Shown here: in pieces, positions 50,901 to 63,061 of the stretch | Layout: every line of letters begins with the position of its first letter | Position numbering within the stretch: position 1 is the stretch's first letter | From: Pseudomonadota bacterium | Lineage (GTDB): Bacteria; Pseudomonadota; Gammaproteobacteria; Burkholderiales; Burkholderiaceae_C | Direction: 5' to 3' | DNA: 64,000 bases | Assembly: GCA_021819435.1 (NCBI GenBank) | Contig: JAKARB010000005.1 | Location: 62,001-126,000 of the forward strand | Notes under the pieces: model-generated | Database searches by the model: none | Seen by the model: only the letters and a program-made list of their open reading frames with translations | Told to the model about the DNA's origin: nothing | Made by a program: the position numbers and the translations under genes

Positions 50901-51422
50901 ATCACCACGCTCGAAGACGCCATCCACAAGATCGACCTCGAAACCCGCGACCTGCTGGGCAGCACCTTCAACACCGTCAACGAGCACTTCGGGCGCATGT
51001 TCCCCAGCCTGTTCGGCGGCGGCAGCGCCAAGCTGGTGATGACGGGCGACGAGATCCTCGACGCCGGCGTGCAGGTCATGGCCCACCCGCCTGGCAAGAA
51101 GAACAGCACCATCCACCTGCTCTCGGGCGGCGAGAAGGCGCTCACCGCCATCGCCTTGGTGTTTGCCATCTTCCAGCTCAACCCCGCGCCGTTCTGCCTG
51201 CTCGACGAAGTCGATGCGCCGCTGGACGACGCCAACACCGAACGCTACGCCCGCCTGGTCAAGAACATGTCCAGCGGCACCCAGTTCCTCTTCATCTCGC
51301 ACAACAAGATCGCGATGGAGATGGCCGAACAGCTCGTCGGCGTGACCATGCAGGAGCAAGGCGTCTCCCGCATCGTCGCCGTCGACATGGAAGCCGCGCT
51401 GGGCATGGCCCAGGCCGCTTGA
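47907..51422 (+). CDS. smc: Chromosome segregation protein SMC
   Basis: SMC is the core ATPase of bacterial condensin. The 1171-residue protein has Walker A VGPNGCGKSN at 31-40, long coiled coils (about 170-500 and 680-1000), a hinge around 510-660 and the C-terminal signature LLSGGEKALTAIALVFAI followed by LLDEVDAPLDD. It is followed by zipA at 49 bp. It is divergent from queF, with 111 bp between the two starts. No scpA or scpB is in the window. Confidence 0.98.
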   Translation: MRLNSIKLSGFKSFAEPTHFQLPGQLVGVVGPNGCGKSNIMDAVRWVLGESKASELRGESMQDVIFNGSGNRKPASRASVELVFSNESGRAGGQWNQFSEIAVKRVLTRDGTSSYFINNQPVRRRDVQDVFLGTGLGPRAYAIIGQGTISRIIESKPEELRLFLEEAAGVSKYKERRRETENRLKDTRENLTRVEDILRELNSNLDKLEKQAEVASRYHTLQEQGTTKLHQLWFLKHRDASSEETRIQAAVSEATNALEARMAELRSVEAELEHVRQDHYAASDALHEAQGALAEANLEVSRLEERIRYVVEGRQKVEQRLAEIKAQNEQWSLRAEEAQAELEELAEKMAASEEQAEILAAQAEELAGNVPSLEDAVRAATQRANDQRQVAGQVQQQIQLLAAESRNLDEQSRQIQQRRERLRVEVQALAAPDELRLADLRRQHESGQEEQGVIEARLGELSEAVPALDEARKAAQADSQAQSARLAEFSARLEALRALQDKVQTEGKLKPWLAKHGLDSLQGLWTRVHIEPGWENALESALRERLAALEVGRVETVRAFEQDAPPAKLAFYSLPQAGIQNTHQTLPRLSELLRLNDQGLKALMNDWLEGVYTATHLEEALANRGKLTHGEVIMTPAGHAVSQFAVTFYAPDSEQAGMLARAQEIENLEKQVRAQSLIADDARAALIRSEAAYTDASQRLGTVRREASEVQQRVHQWQVELLRLSQQAEQANSRRGQIDEELAELDAQLEGLQERRAEGEARFEELDIHLGETQEKHAELEEHVIEAERKLNQAREQSRALERQAQEATFSVRSMGARRGELQRSIETASQQIQANESSVAQLLEEQARLNDASAQTGLDDALAVRVQREGSLSQARQRYDDLSAQLRRFDEQRLQFEHSLQPLRDQITKLQLEQQAASLGGAQYMEQLGAAGVDLAVLAETIERDGVKLFGLQAEIDRIQREINALGAVNLAALDELTAARERKGFLDSQMADLLDAITTLEDAIHKIDLETRDLLGSTFNTVNEHFGRMFPSLFGGGSAKLVMTGDEILDAGVQVMAHPPGKKNSTIHLLSGGEKALTAIALVFAIFQLNPAPFCLLDEVDAPLDDANTERYARLVKNMSSGTQFLFISHNKIAMEMAEQLVGVTMQEQGVSRIVAVDMEAALGMAQAA

Positions 51423-51471
51423 GGGGCCCTTCGCCCTTTGCCCCTCGCTCCCGCACCCGGATTTCGTCCCC

Positions 51472-54752
<3,281 letters not shown>

Positions 54753-54784
54753 TCTCGCTGTGCTGCTGGCACCCATGGGTGCGA

Positions 54785-55192
54785 TCAAGCCTTGCCTGAA
54801 TCCGCAGCCCGCGTAGGCAAGATGGCGTGCGCCTGCAGCAGCGCCAGCGGGATCACCTCCAGCGCCGATTCGTGCGTGGCCTCCAGCGAAACCGGCGGCG
54901 CCACGCCGGCACGCTGAGCCTCGAGCCAGCGCTCGGCGCACACGCACCAGCGGTCACCCGGCTTGAGCCCGGGGAAGCGCCACTCGGGCCGAGGCGTGAT
55001 GAGGTCGTTGCCGCGCTCCAGCGAATCGTTGAGGAAGGCCGCCGTCATGCGCGCGCAGACCACGTGCCGGCCGCTGTCGTCGTCGCGGGTGCGGCAGCAG
55101 CCATCGCGGAAATAGCCCGTCACCGGCGCGTACGAGCAGGCCTGCAAGGGGCCGCCCAGCACATTGCGTCCAGGTGTGAGGAGCACGCTCAT
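54785..55192 (-). CDS. DUF2237 family protein
   Basis: The 135-residue protein belongs to DUF2237: NVLGGPLQACSYAPVTGYFRDGCCRT, HVVCARMTAAFL, GNDLITPRPEWRFPGLKPGDRWCVCAERW. The many conserved Cys are part of the family pattern. The function is unknown. Its start overlaps the SPFH gene stop by 4 bp, so it ends a NfeD-SPFH-DUF2237 operon. Confidence 0.88.
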   Translation of the reverse strand: MSVLLTPGRNVLGGPLQACSYAPVTGYFRDGCCRTRDDDSGRHVVCARMTAAFLNDSLERGNDLITPRPEWRFPGLKPGDRWCVCAERWLEAQRAGVAPPVSLEATHESALEVIPLALLQAHAILPTRAADSGKA

Positions 55193-56106
55193 GGCTTGCC
55201 CGCCGCCGGTGTTTTCATCAGCGCCATGGCCGTGCCGATGAGCGTCGAAACCTCGCTCATGTTGCCGGGCACGATCATGGTGTTGTTCTTCTGGGCCAGT
55301 TGCGCATAGGCCTCGACGGCCTTCTCGGCCACCTTGAGTTGCACCGCCTGCTGCCCGCCCGGTTCGTTGATGGCCGCAGCGATCTTGCGGATGGCGTCGG
55401 CGGTCGCATCGGCCACGGAAGCGATGGCCGCCGCTTCGCCCTCCGCGCGATTGATCTCCGCCTGTTTCTCGCCCTCGGACTTGGCGATGAAGGCCTCGCG
55501 CTCGCCAGTGGCCAGGTTGATCTGCTCCAGCTTGCGGCCCTCGGACTCAGCGATGCGGGCGCGCTTGTCGCGCTCGGCGGTGATCTGCTGCTGCATGGAG
55601 CGCAGGATCTCGGCGGGCGGCGTCAGGTCCTTGATTTCATATCGCAGAACCTTCACGCCCCAGTTGAGCGCGGCTTCGTCCAGCGAGGTCACCACCGAGG
55701 CGTTGATCGCGTCCCGCTCCTCGAAGGTCTTGTCCAGCTCCATGCGCCCAATCACCGATCGCAACGTGGTCTGCGCCAGCTGGGTGATGGCCACGATGTA
55801 GTTCGACGAGCCGTAGCTGGCGCGCATGGGGTCAGTCACCTGAAAGTAAAGGATGCCGTCGACGTGGAGCTGGGTGTTGTCCTTGGTGATGCAGACCTGA
55901 CTGGGCACGTCCAGCGGTATTTCCTTGAGCGAGTGCTCGTAGGCCACCTTGTCGATGAAGGGCACCAGCACGTTCAGACCCGGCTTGAGGGTGGCGTGGT
56001 ATTTGCCCAGTCGCTCGACCACCCAGGCGCTTTGCTGAGGCACGACCTTGATCGACTTGACGATGAACAGGACCGAGATGACCAGCAGGACAAAGGCGAG
56101 TTCCAT
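55189..56106 (-). CDS. SPFH/stomatin family membrane protein (QmcA-like)
   Basis: The 305-residue protein has one N-terminal membrane helix (ELAFVLLVISVLFIVKSI), an SPFH domain (VVERLGKYHATLKPGLNVLVPFIDKV) and a coiled coil around ITAERDKRARIAESEGRKL with EA repeats. Such proteins form membrane microdomain scaffolds, often with an NfeD partner encoded next to them, as here. The start is at MELAFV, 4 bp after the NfeD stop. Confidence 0.92.
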   Translation of the reverse strand: MELAFVLLVISVLFIVKSIKVVPQQSAWVVERLGKYHATLKPGLNVLVPFIDKVAYEHSLKEIPLDVPSQVCITKDNTQLHVDGILYFQVTDPMRASYGSSNYIVAITQLAQTTLRSVIGRMELDKTFEERDAINASVVTSLDEAALNWGVKVLRYEIKDLTPPAEILRSMQQQITAERDKRARIAESEGRKLEQINLATGEREAFIAKSEGEKQAEINRAEGEAAAIASVADATADAIRKIAAAINEPGGQQAVQLKVAEKAVEAYAQLAQKNNTMIVPGNMSEVSTLIGTAMALMKTPAAGKP

Positions 56107-56110
56107 GGCG

Positions 56111-56542
56111 CTAGACCTTCTCGAGGACGAGGTAGTTGCTTTCGACCGCGCGGATTCGGTGCAGGCCGGCCGAAGGCACGTGGGCGCCGTGGTAGCGGGC
56201 CTGCCATTCGCTGCCTCGGTAATGGACCTGCGTGGTGCCGTCCGAGCTCCATTGGGCCACGGTGACCTGCTCTCCGACATCGAGGCTGCCCAGGCCTGTG
56301 GAGGTGTAGTCGTCCACCCCCAGCATGCCGCGCTGCAGCAAACGCCGATGCCACAGGTAAACGGCGCCGCCCCCGACCACAGCGGCCAGTATCAACTGAT
56401 GGGGCTGGCTCACGCCCATCGTGGCCGCAACGGCCGCAGCCGCGGCGCCCAGGGCCAGCATCAACAGGTAAAACGAGCCGGTCAGCAACTCCAGGCTGAC
56501 GAAAAAGCCCGCCACGATCCACCACAGCGTCGATTCGCCCAT
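56111..56542 (-). CDS. NfeD-family membrane protein
   Basis: The 143-residue protein has two or three membrane helices (WWIVAGFFVSLELLTGSFYLLMLALG) and a C-terminal OB-fold NfeD domain (VGEQVTVAQWSSDGTTQVHYRGSEWQAR). NfeD proteins pair with SPFH partners and are thought to act in membrane protein organisation. It is the first gene of the three-gene minus-strand operon. Confidence 0.9.
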   Translation of the reverse strand: MGESTLWWIVAGFFVSLELLTGSFYLLMLALGAAAAAVAATMGVSQPHQLILAAVVGGGAVYLWHRRLLQRGMLGVDDYTSTGLGSLDVGEQVTVAQWSSDGTTQVHYRGSEWQARYHGAHVPSAGLHRIRAVESNYLVLEKV

Positions 56543-56642
56543 GTGTCCGACATCCTCACACTATTGATTCAGGGTCGATGGCGACAGTTTATGTCGACAC
56601 CAGCGGTTTTCCTGCGTCACGAATGTGTCAGGGGCATTTGAA

Positions 56643-56670
56643 ACGAAGCCACGCAAAAACCCGGCTTCGT
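56643..56670. repeat. Inverted repeat between the NfeD and decarboxylase genes
   Basis: ACGAAGCC (56643-56650) and GGCTTCGT (56663-56670) are perfect 8-bp arms with a 12-bp center. They lie 76 bp before the decarboxylase start in the divergent region and could be an operator. There is no T-run, so it is not a terminator. Confidence 0.5.
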
Positions 56671-56745
56671 CAAACAAATCCAGGGCTTGAACCCCTACAC
56701 TTCGCCATTTTTCCGCCACCGTCACCTTTGATCTCAGGAATGGCC

Positions 56746-59016
56746 ATGCTGCGCTTCCATTTCCCCATCGTCATCATCGACGAAGACTTCCGCTCCGAGA
56801 ACACCTCGGGCCTGGGCATCCGTGCGCTGGCCGACGCCATCCAGAAGGAGGGCTTCGAGGTGCTGGGCGTGACCAGTTATGGTGACCTGGCGCAGTTCGC
56901 ACAACAGCAAAGCCGCGCCAGCGCCTTCATCCTGTCGATCGACGACGAAGAGTTCACGCCCGGCCCCGAGCTCGATCCGGCCGTGTTGAACCTGCGCAAG
57001 TTCATCGAAGAGATCCGCTTCAAAAACGCCGACATCCCCATCTACCTGTACGGCGAGACGCGCACCTCCGAGCACATCCCCAACGACATCCTGCGCGAGC
57101 TGCACGGCTTCATTCACATGTTCGAGGACACGCCGGAGTTCGTGGCCCGCCACATCATCCGCGAAGCCAAGGGCTACCTCGACGGCCTGGCACCGCCGTT
57201 CTTCAAGGCGCTGATGGACTACGCGCAAGACGGCTCGTACTCATGGCACTGCCCGGGCCACTCGGGCGGCGTGGCGTTCTTGAAGAGCCCGGTGGGCCAG
57301 ATGTTCCACCAGTTCTTCGGCGAGAACATGCTGCGCGCCGACGTGTGCAACGCGGTGGAAGAACTCGGCCAGCTGCTCGACCACACCGGCCCCGTGGCCG
57401 AGTCCGAGAAGAACGCCGCGCGCATCTTCAACGCCGACCACTGCTTCTTCGTCACCAATGGCACGTCCACCTCCAACAAGATGGTGTGGCATCACACGGT
57501 CGCGCCCGGTGACGTGGTGGTGGTCGACCGCAACTGCCACAAGTCCATCCTGCACAGCATCATCATGACCGGGGCCATCCCCGTGTTCCTGACGCCAACG
57601 CGCAACCACTTCGGCATCATCGGCCCGATCCCGCAAAGCGAGTTCGAGCCGGCCAACATCCGCAAGAAGATCGCCAAGCACCCGTTGCTCAAGGGCGTGG
57701 ACGCCAAGAAGGTCAAGCCGCGCATCCTGACGATCACGCAGAGCACCTACGACGGTGTGCTCTACAACACCGAGACCATCAAGGGCATGCTCGATGGCTG
57801 GATCGACAACCTGCACTTCGACGAAGCCTGGTTGCCGCACGCCGCCTTCCACAAGTTCTATGGCATGTACCACGCCATGGGCAAGGGCCGCGCGCGCCCC
57901 AAGCAGGCGGTGGTCTACGCCACGCAGTCCACGCACAAGCTGCTGGCCGGCATCTCGCAGGCCTCGCACGTGCTGGTGCAAGACTCGCAAACCGTGCCGC
58001 TGGACCGCCACCTCTTCAACGAGGCCTACCTGATGCACACCTCCACCTCGCCGCAGTACGCGATCATCGCGAGCTGCGACGTGGCAGCAGCCATGATGGA
58101 GCCACCCGGGGGCACCGCGCTGGTCGAGGAGTCGATCAAGGAGGCGCTGGACTTCCGCCGCGCCATGCGCAAGGTCTCGAAGGAGTACGACAAGGACTGG
58201 TGGTTCAAGGTCTGGGGCCCTGAAAAGCTGGCCACCGAGGACATCGGCAAGCCCACCGACTGGGTGCTCAAGGCCAACGAGAAGTGGCATGGCTTCGGCA
58301 ACCTGGCCGACGGCTTCAACATGCTCGACCCGATCAAGTCGACCATCATCACCCCGGGCATGGACGTGTCGGGCAAGTTCGCCAAGACGGGCATCCCGGC
58401 GTCCATCGTCACCAAGTTTCTGGCCGAGCACGGCGTGGTGGTCGAGAAGACCGGCCTCTACAGCTTCTTCATCATGTTCACGATTGGCATCACCAAGGGC
58501 CGCTGGAACACGATGTTGACTGCCTTGCAGCAGTTCAAGGACGACTACGACAAGAACCAGCCGCTGTGGCGCGTGGTGCCCGAGTTCTGCCAGAAGTACC
58601 CGATGTACGAACGCATGGGCCTGCGCGACCTGTGCCAATCGGTGCACGAGGCCTATGCCAAGGGCGACATCGCGCGCCTGACGACCGATGTTTACCTGTC
58701 GGGCCTGGAGCCGGCCATGAAGCCCTCGGACGCCTACGCCTGCATCGCCCGCCGCCAGACCGAGCGCGTCGAGATCGACCAGCTCGAAGGCCGCATCACC
58801 ACGGCGCTGCTGACGCCTTACCCGCCGGGCATCCCGCTGCTGATCCCGGGCGAGCGGTTCAACAAGAAGATCGTCGACTTCCTGAAGTTCACGCGCGACT
58901 TCAACGATGCCTTCCCCGGCTTCGCCACCGATGTGCATGGGTTGGTCGCGGAAGCGCTGCCCAAGGGTGGTAAGCGTTACTACGTCGACTGCGTGAAGCC
59001 TGGCGCCGAAGTGTGA
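56746..59016 (+). CDS. Orn/Lys/Arg decarboxylase, major (biodegradative) type
   Basis: This PLP enzyme decarboxylates a basic amino acid, giving a polyamine (agmatine, cadaverine or putrescine); acid resistance is a common role. The 756-residue protein has the N-terminal wing domain (IVIIDEDFRSENTSGLGIRALADAI), the PLP domain with K398 in STHKLLAG and the C-terminal domain. Its length matches AdiA/LdcC/SpeF. Which amino acid it uses cannot be decided by sight. An AGGA sequence 6 nt upstream favours the ATG at 56746 over that at 56740. No antiporter gene is adjacent. Confidence 0.88.
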   Translation: MLRFHFPIVIIDEDFRSENTSGLGIRALADAIQKEGFEVLGVTSYGDLAQFAQQQSRASAFILSIDDEEFTPGPELDPAVLNLRKFIEEIRFKNADIPIYLYGETRTSEHIPNDILRELHGFIHMFEDTPEFVARHIIREAKGYLDGLAPPFFKALMDYAQDGSYSWHCPGHSGGVAFLKSPVGQMFHQFFGENMLRADVCNAVEELGQLLDHTGPVAESEKNAARIFNADHCFFVTNGTSTSNKMVWHHTVAPGDVVVVDRNCHKSILHSIIMTGAIPVFLTPTRNHFGIIGPIPQSEFEPANIRKKIAKHPLLKGVDAKKVKPRILTITQSTYDGVLYNTETIKGMLDGWIDNLHFDEAWLPHAAFHKFYGMYHAMGKGRARPKQAVVYATQSTHKLLAGISQASHVLVQDSQTVPLDRHLFNEAYLMHTSTSPQYAIIASCDVAAAMMEPPGGTALVEESIKEALDFRRAMRKVSKEYDKDWWFKVWGPEKLATEDIGKPTDWVLKANEKWHGFGNLADGFNMLDPIKSTIITPGMDVSGKFAKTGIPASIVTKFLAEHGVVVEKTGLYSFFIMFTIGITKGRWNTMLTALQQFKDDYDKNQPLWRVVPEFCQKYPMYERMGLRDLCQSVHEAYAKGDIARLTTDVYLSGLEPAMKPSDAYACIARRQTERVEIDQLEGRITTALLTPYPPGIPLLIPGERFNKKIVDFLKFTRDFNDAFPGFATDVHGLVAEALPKGGKRYYVDCVKPGAEV

Positions 59017-59037
59017 TCACGGGTGCGCGTTTGACCC

Positions 59038-60675
59038 TCAATCGCCGCCCATCGTGTTCGGGCGGCGGCCGAATTTTTCGAGGAGATCCCGCAGGCGTTT
59101 GGCGAGTTCGGGTTGGGCCTCCTCGTTGAGATAGCGCTGCCAGATCATGTCGGCGAGTTCGATGGTGCGGGTGTTGCCCGTTGCAGCACCTTGCTTGAGC
59201 AATGTCTCGACAGCTTCGACCGGTGCACCCGCCTTGGCCTTGGCCAGTGAGGTTTCGGCCAGGGTGCTCAGCTCTTTGTAGGTGTTGCGCAGCAGCTCTT
59301 CGTAAGGCGGGTGGCTCGCCACCATCATGCCGAGCATGTTGGTCAAAGGTTTGTTGGTGCAAAAGCGCATCGCGAGCTGGCCCAGCCATTTTTCGGCGTC
59401 CGGCAGGTCCAGGCCGCGTTCGCGCACGCGCACGCGCACCAGCAGGCACATCACGTTGCTGGCGGTCTCGAAGTCGAAATCGGGTTGGCTGAACTCGCGC
59501 GCCAGGGTCTTCATGCGGCGAGCCGCGTCGGTGGTGAGCCCGCGCTGTGTCAGCGAAAGCAGGTTGACGACCTCGTGCATGCGGCGCAGCCGAGCGCTGC
59601 GTGGGTTCTTCTCGTGGGCGCGCAGCAACTGGCTTTCGCACTTGGCCAGGGCCTTGCCATCGTCCTGCTCGAAGTACGAAAAGCCCAGCATCACCAGGCT
59701 CTGGAAGTCGAACGAGCGCGAGGTCACCCCCATGCCCACGGCCCGCTCCAGGATGGAAGCGGCTTCCTCGGCGTGCCCCAGGTGAAAGGCCAGCAGGCCG
59801 AGCTTTTGCAGGCGCCCCAGCGACAGCGGTGTCAGCGACACCGCCTTCTTGTAGGTCTCGTAGGCGCGCTCGAACTCGCCCGTTTGCAGGTGAGCTCGCC
59901 CCATGACATCGTAGGCGTCGGCGTAGCCGGGGTTCTCCAGCAGCAGGCTGTCGAGCACACGCAGCGCGGGCGGGATCTGCCCCGCGTCGACATGCGCCCG
60001 GGCGATGCCGAGCCGGGCCCAGGGCATGGCCTTGGTCTTGTCGATGATCTCGAAGAGCTTGCGTGCTTCGTCGTGCCGGTTCAGGCGCAGCAGCAGTTCG
60101 CCGCCGATTCGCGCGGCGTAGACCCAGTATTCGCTGCGCTCTTCGACCCGCGCGAGGCAGCGCTCTGCGGCGAGTTCATGTTGCCCGGCTTCCAGTGCTT
60201 CGAAGATCTCGGCCAGCGACTGCTTGCGATGCCGCGCGGTCTTCAGGCGCTCGGCCAGGTCGTTGTGGGTGTGTGGGCGCAGCAGGTAGCTGTCCAGCGC
60301 GGCCTCGGCGGCTTCCGCCACCTTGCCGTAGGTGGCTTCCGAGGTGACCATGACGACCACGGTGGAGAAGGGCAGGTGCTGGCCCGCGCGGACCTCGTCG
60401 AGCAGGTCAGCCCCGGTCTGCTGCGTTTCGGGGAAGTGGTGCTCGCACAGGATGATGTCGTAGTGGTGATGCTCGATCTCGCCTCGGGCCTCGTTATAGC
60501 GGCCAGCCTGTTTGATGCGGTCGGGCTGCAAGCCCAGGTCGATCAGCATGGAGCGCAGGATGCTGCGTGTCGTCACGTTGCCGTCGACCACCAGGGCGCG
60601 GACGCTGCGCATGTCCTGGAGTGCCGAGCCGAGGCCAGCCGTGGCGCGTTTCGATCCGGACAGCACTTCGTTCAT
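59038..60675 (-). CDS. Degenerate-receiver protein with TPR repeats
   Basis: The 545-residue protein begins with a response-regulator receiver fold (VRALVVDGNVTTRSILRSMLIDLG). The phosphorylation residues are missing: the acidic pair is Asp31-Gly32, the phosphoacceptor position is Glu78 (ILCEHHF) and the conserved Lys is Arg133 (YLLRPH). Thr111 is retained. Residues 150-540 form tetratricopeptide-like helices for protein interaction. There is no DNA-binding domain. It is a paralogue of the protein at 61306-62940, whose receiver is intact, and lies 10 bp after the histidine kinase gene. Glu may mimic the phosphorylated state. Confidence 0.85.
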   Translation of the reverse strand: MNEVLSGSKRATAGLGSALQDMRSVRALVVDGNVTTRSILRSMLIDLGLQPDRIKQAGRYNEARGEIEHHHYDIILCEHHFPETQQTGADLLDEVRAGQHLPFSTVVVMVTSEATYGKVAEAAEAALDSYLLRPHTHNDLAERLKTARHRKQSLAEIFEALEAGQHELAAERCLARVEERSEYWVYAARIGGELLLRLNRHDEARKLFEIIDKTKAMPWARLGIARAHVDAGQIPPALRVLDSLLLENPGYADAYDVMGRAHLQTGEFERAYETYKKAVSLTPLSLGRLQKLGLLAFHLGHAEEAASILERAVGMGVTSRSFDFQSLVMLGFSYFEQDDGKALAKCESQLLRAHEKNPRSARLRRMHEVVNLLSLTQRGLTTDAARRMKTLAREFSQPDFDFETASNVMCLLVRVRVRERGLDLPDAEKWLGQLAMRFCTNKPLTNMLGMMVASHPPYEELLRNTYKELSTLAETSLAKAKAGAPVEAVETLLKQGAATGNTRTIELADMIWQRYLNEEAQPELAKRLRDLLEKFGRRPNTMGGD

Positions 60676-60685
60676 GCCGTGTTGC

Positions 60686-61309
60686 TCAGGGGAGCGCCAT
60701 GGTGAATTCGGTGCCCCCGCCCTCCGCTGGTTTCAGGCCGATGTGGCCCGAGCGGCCCTGGCTGCGGTGGGCGGTTGCCACGGCTTCGCTGAGGGCCGTG
60801 CCCAGGCCGGTGGCGTTGTCTTGCGCGGGGTCTTCGCTGCCGAGGCCTTCGCCATCGTCGAGCACGCGCCAGATCAACCAGCCCTCGTCCTCACGCACGT
60901 CGAGCGTCACCTGGCTGCGCGCGAATCGCACGGCATTGTGGATGGCGGCATCCAGGGCGAGGCGGACCAGCCTGTGGTCGAAATACCAGAAGGCAGGCAC
61001 GCTCGGTGTTGTGGCGATGCGGATGCTCACGGGCTGGGCGTCGACCTTCAGCTTGGCGTTCCACACGCGCTGGAGGGCCTCTAGCAGGGCTTGGGGGGAT
61101 TCGTCTTCGCAATGCGCGGTGAGCCCCTCGGTGCGCGCACCATAGAGGGTGAGGAACTGGATGAACTGGCGCCGCAGCTCGGAGCAATGCAGGTGCGCGC
61201 GCTGGGCCATCACGGGGCTGGGGTCGTCGATGAGCCTCGACAGCTCGTCTTCCAGTCCACCCAAAGCGTTCTTGAGGTCGTGCGCGATGAGGGCCAGGGC
61301 ATCGCTCAT
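60686..61309 (-). CDS. Small cytoplasmic sensor histidine kinase without sensor domain
   Basis: The 207-residue protein has an H-box at the very N-terminus (ALIAHDLKNALGGLEDEL, His10). A HATPase domain follows, with N-box HNAVRFA, G1 DDGEGLGSED and G2 ATGLGTALSEAVATAH, ending GGGTEFTMALP. It has no membrane segment and no PAS or GAF sensor, so input must come from a partner. It overlaps the upstream receiver-TPR gene by 4 bp, and the degenerate receiver follows at 10 bp, so it is probably translated together with them. Confidence 0.87.
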   Translation of the reverse strand: MSDALALIAHDLKNALGGLEDELSRLIDDPSPVMAQRAHLHCSELRRQFIQFLTLYGARTEGLTAHCEDESPQALLEALQRVWNAKLKVDAQPVSIRIATTPSVPAFWYFDHRLVRLALDAAIHNAVRFARSQVTLDVREDEGWLIWRVLDDGEGLGSEDPAQDNATGLGTALSEAVATAHRSQGRSGHIGLKPAEGGGTEFTMALP

Positions 61310-62940
61310 GCGCCGACCTTCTCCAGCATCGACAGGGTTTCGCGGAAGTAGCGGCGCATGGTGTAGACGCGGTCGTGCCCGGGCAGCAGCTTGTCTAGCC
61401 GGTCCAGGTAATCCTTGATGGTGTCGATGCGTGCGCTGTCGGCGGCTTTGTTCAGGCGCAGGGCCATGCATTGGATCTGCGCGGCCTGCAGCAACACGCC
61501 CGAGTTCTCGGGGTACTCGCGCACGGTGCTTTCGATCTGGCTGACCGCCTCGTCGATGCGGCTGTCGCGCAGCAGCTTGCGCGCGTCGGCCACCATGTTC
61601 TGCATGCCTTCGGTGACCGATTCGATCACGGTGCCGATCTTGTCCTCGTGGCCGGTTTCTTCCAGCGTCTTGGCGATCAACTGCTTGACCCGGGGGTTCT
61701 CGTGGTCGGCGCTGATGGCGCCGTGCAGCAAGGCCAGTCCGGCTTCTTCGTTGCCGGCTTTCAGTTCGGCCTTGGCCAGCGCGATGGTGGCCAGGTCGGC
61801 TTTGCCTTTGCCCAGGGCCTGGCGGGCCTTGGCTAGTGTCTTCTCGGCTTGGTCTGGCTGGCCCTGGGCGAGTTCGGCCTGAGCCTGGATGGCCAGCGAC
61901 GTGGCACCGAAGGCGGGTGCATTGCGAAAGGCGGGGGTGGCGTCTTGCACGACCCGCATGGCTTCGCTGTTTTCACCCATGTCAACAAGCGTCTGGGCCA
62001 GCAGCAGGGTGTCCTGCGGCTGCGCCACGATCGAGCCACGGCTGGCCTTGGTCGCCTTGCTCAGGGCGGCCTTTGCCATGTCGAGGTCGCCATTGCGATA
62101 GGCCGATTCGCCGACCAGCCTTTGTCGGCGCGCCGAAGGCACCACCAGCGAGGCGTCGCGAAGCACCCAGAGCGCGCCCTGCGGGTCGCCCATGGCTTCG
62201 AGCGACTCGGCCATCACGTCGTAGGCGGCCACCAGCTTGTCCCCGCCTTTCGAGTCGATGATCTCTTGAGCGAGCTTGCGCGCCTCGACGAATTTGCCAC
62301 CGGCTTTCAGCGCGCGAGCCAAGCCGAGCCGAGCCCACATCAGGTCCTGGCGAACCTCCAGTGCCTGGCGGTAGACGGTCTGCGCTTCTTCGTGGCGCCC
62401 GAGCTTGAGCAGGGTCTGGCCTTTGAGCTGCAAGGCCTGCATGAACCAACGGTTGCGTTGGGCGAGGATGTCTTCACACGCTTGCAATGCGCCGGTCAGA
62501 TCGTCTTTGCTCAGTTTTGAGTTGATGGGCAGCAGGGCCTGGCGTTTCTCGAGCATGGCCTTGAGGCGGTCCTCGATGTCGCTGGCCGTGATCGGCTTGA
62601 GCAGGTAGGCGTCCGGATGGTGCTCGGTGGCGGCGGCGACCGATGCATACCCGCTCTCGGCGGTGATCATGAAGAACAGGCAGTCGGGGGGCAGCAGGTT
62701 CTGTTCGCGCATGAGCTCGAACAGTTGCTGTCCATCGGTTTTCTGGTTGAGGTTGAAATCGCACAGGATCAGCCCGTATCGACGTGCCTTGACCATGCGG
62801 TAGGCGTCGTCGGCGTTGGCAGCGAGATCGATTTGCGTGATGCCCAACAGCATCAATTGACCGCGCAGGGTGGTTTGCTGCACGGTCATGTCATCGATGA
62901 TCAAGGCGCGGATTTGGGACAGGTATCCCTGATGAGACAT
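61306..62940 (-). CDS. Response regulator with TPR repeats (intact receiver)
   Basis: The 544-residue protein has an intact receiver: acidic pair D16-D17, phosphoacceptor D61 (LILCDFNL), T93 and K115 (YLLKPI). Residues 140-520 form tetratricopeptide-like repeats (for example LKLGRHEEAQTVYRQALEV, LAEAL-like AALSKATKASR). There is no output DNA-binding or enzymatic domain, so the TPR region is the likely output. It is the first gene of the operon with the kinase and the degenerate-receiver paralogue. Confidence 0.88.
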   Translation of the reverse strand: MSHQGYLSQIRALIIDDMTVQQTTLRGQLMLLGITQIDLAANADDAYRMVKARRYGLILCDFNLNQKTDGQQLFELMREQNLLPPDCLFFMITAESGYASVAAATEHHPDAYLLKPITASDIEDRLKAMLEKRQALLPINSKLSKDDLTGALQACEDILAQRNRWFMQALQLKGQTLLKLGRHEEAQTVYRQALEVRQDLMWARLGLARALKAGGKFVEARKLAQEIIDSKGGDKLVAAYDVMAESLEAMGDPQGALWVLRDASLVVPSARRQRLVGESAYRNGDLDMAKAALSKATKASRGSIVAQPQDTLLLAQTLVDMGENSEAMRVVQDATPAFRNAPAFGATSLAIQAQAELAQGQPDQAEKTLAKARQALGKGKADLATIALAKAELKAGNEEAGLALLHGAISADHENPRVKQLIAKTLEETGHEDKIGTVIESVTEGMQNMVADARKLLRDSRIDEAVSQIESTVREYPENSGVLLQAAQIQCMALRLNKAADSARIDTIKDYLDRLDKLLPGHDRVYTMRRYFRETLSMLEKVGA

Positions 62941-63061
62941 GGCAAAACGCCCTTCGATGCGAGTTGGCTGAGCGCGCCAGACGGGGACGCTCCCGCCAGT
63001 TTTTCGGCGAATGGCGCCAAAACTTGAGTTGGAGATCGGCGAGCCCATTGGCGCAAAAGGC

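Noticed and set aside
57241..58938. 565-codon minus-strand frame opposite the decarboxylase
   Set aside because: Antisense shadow with no recognisable domain.
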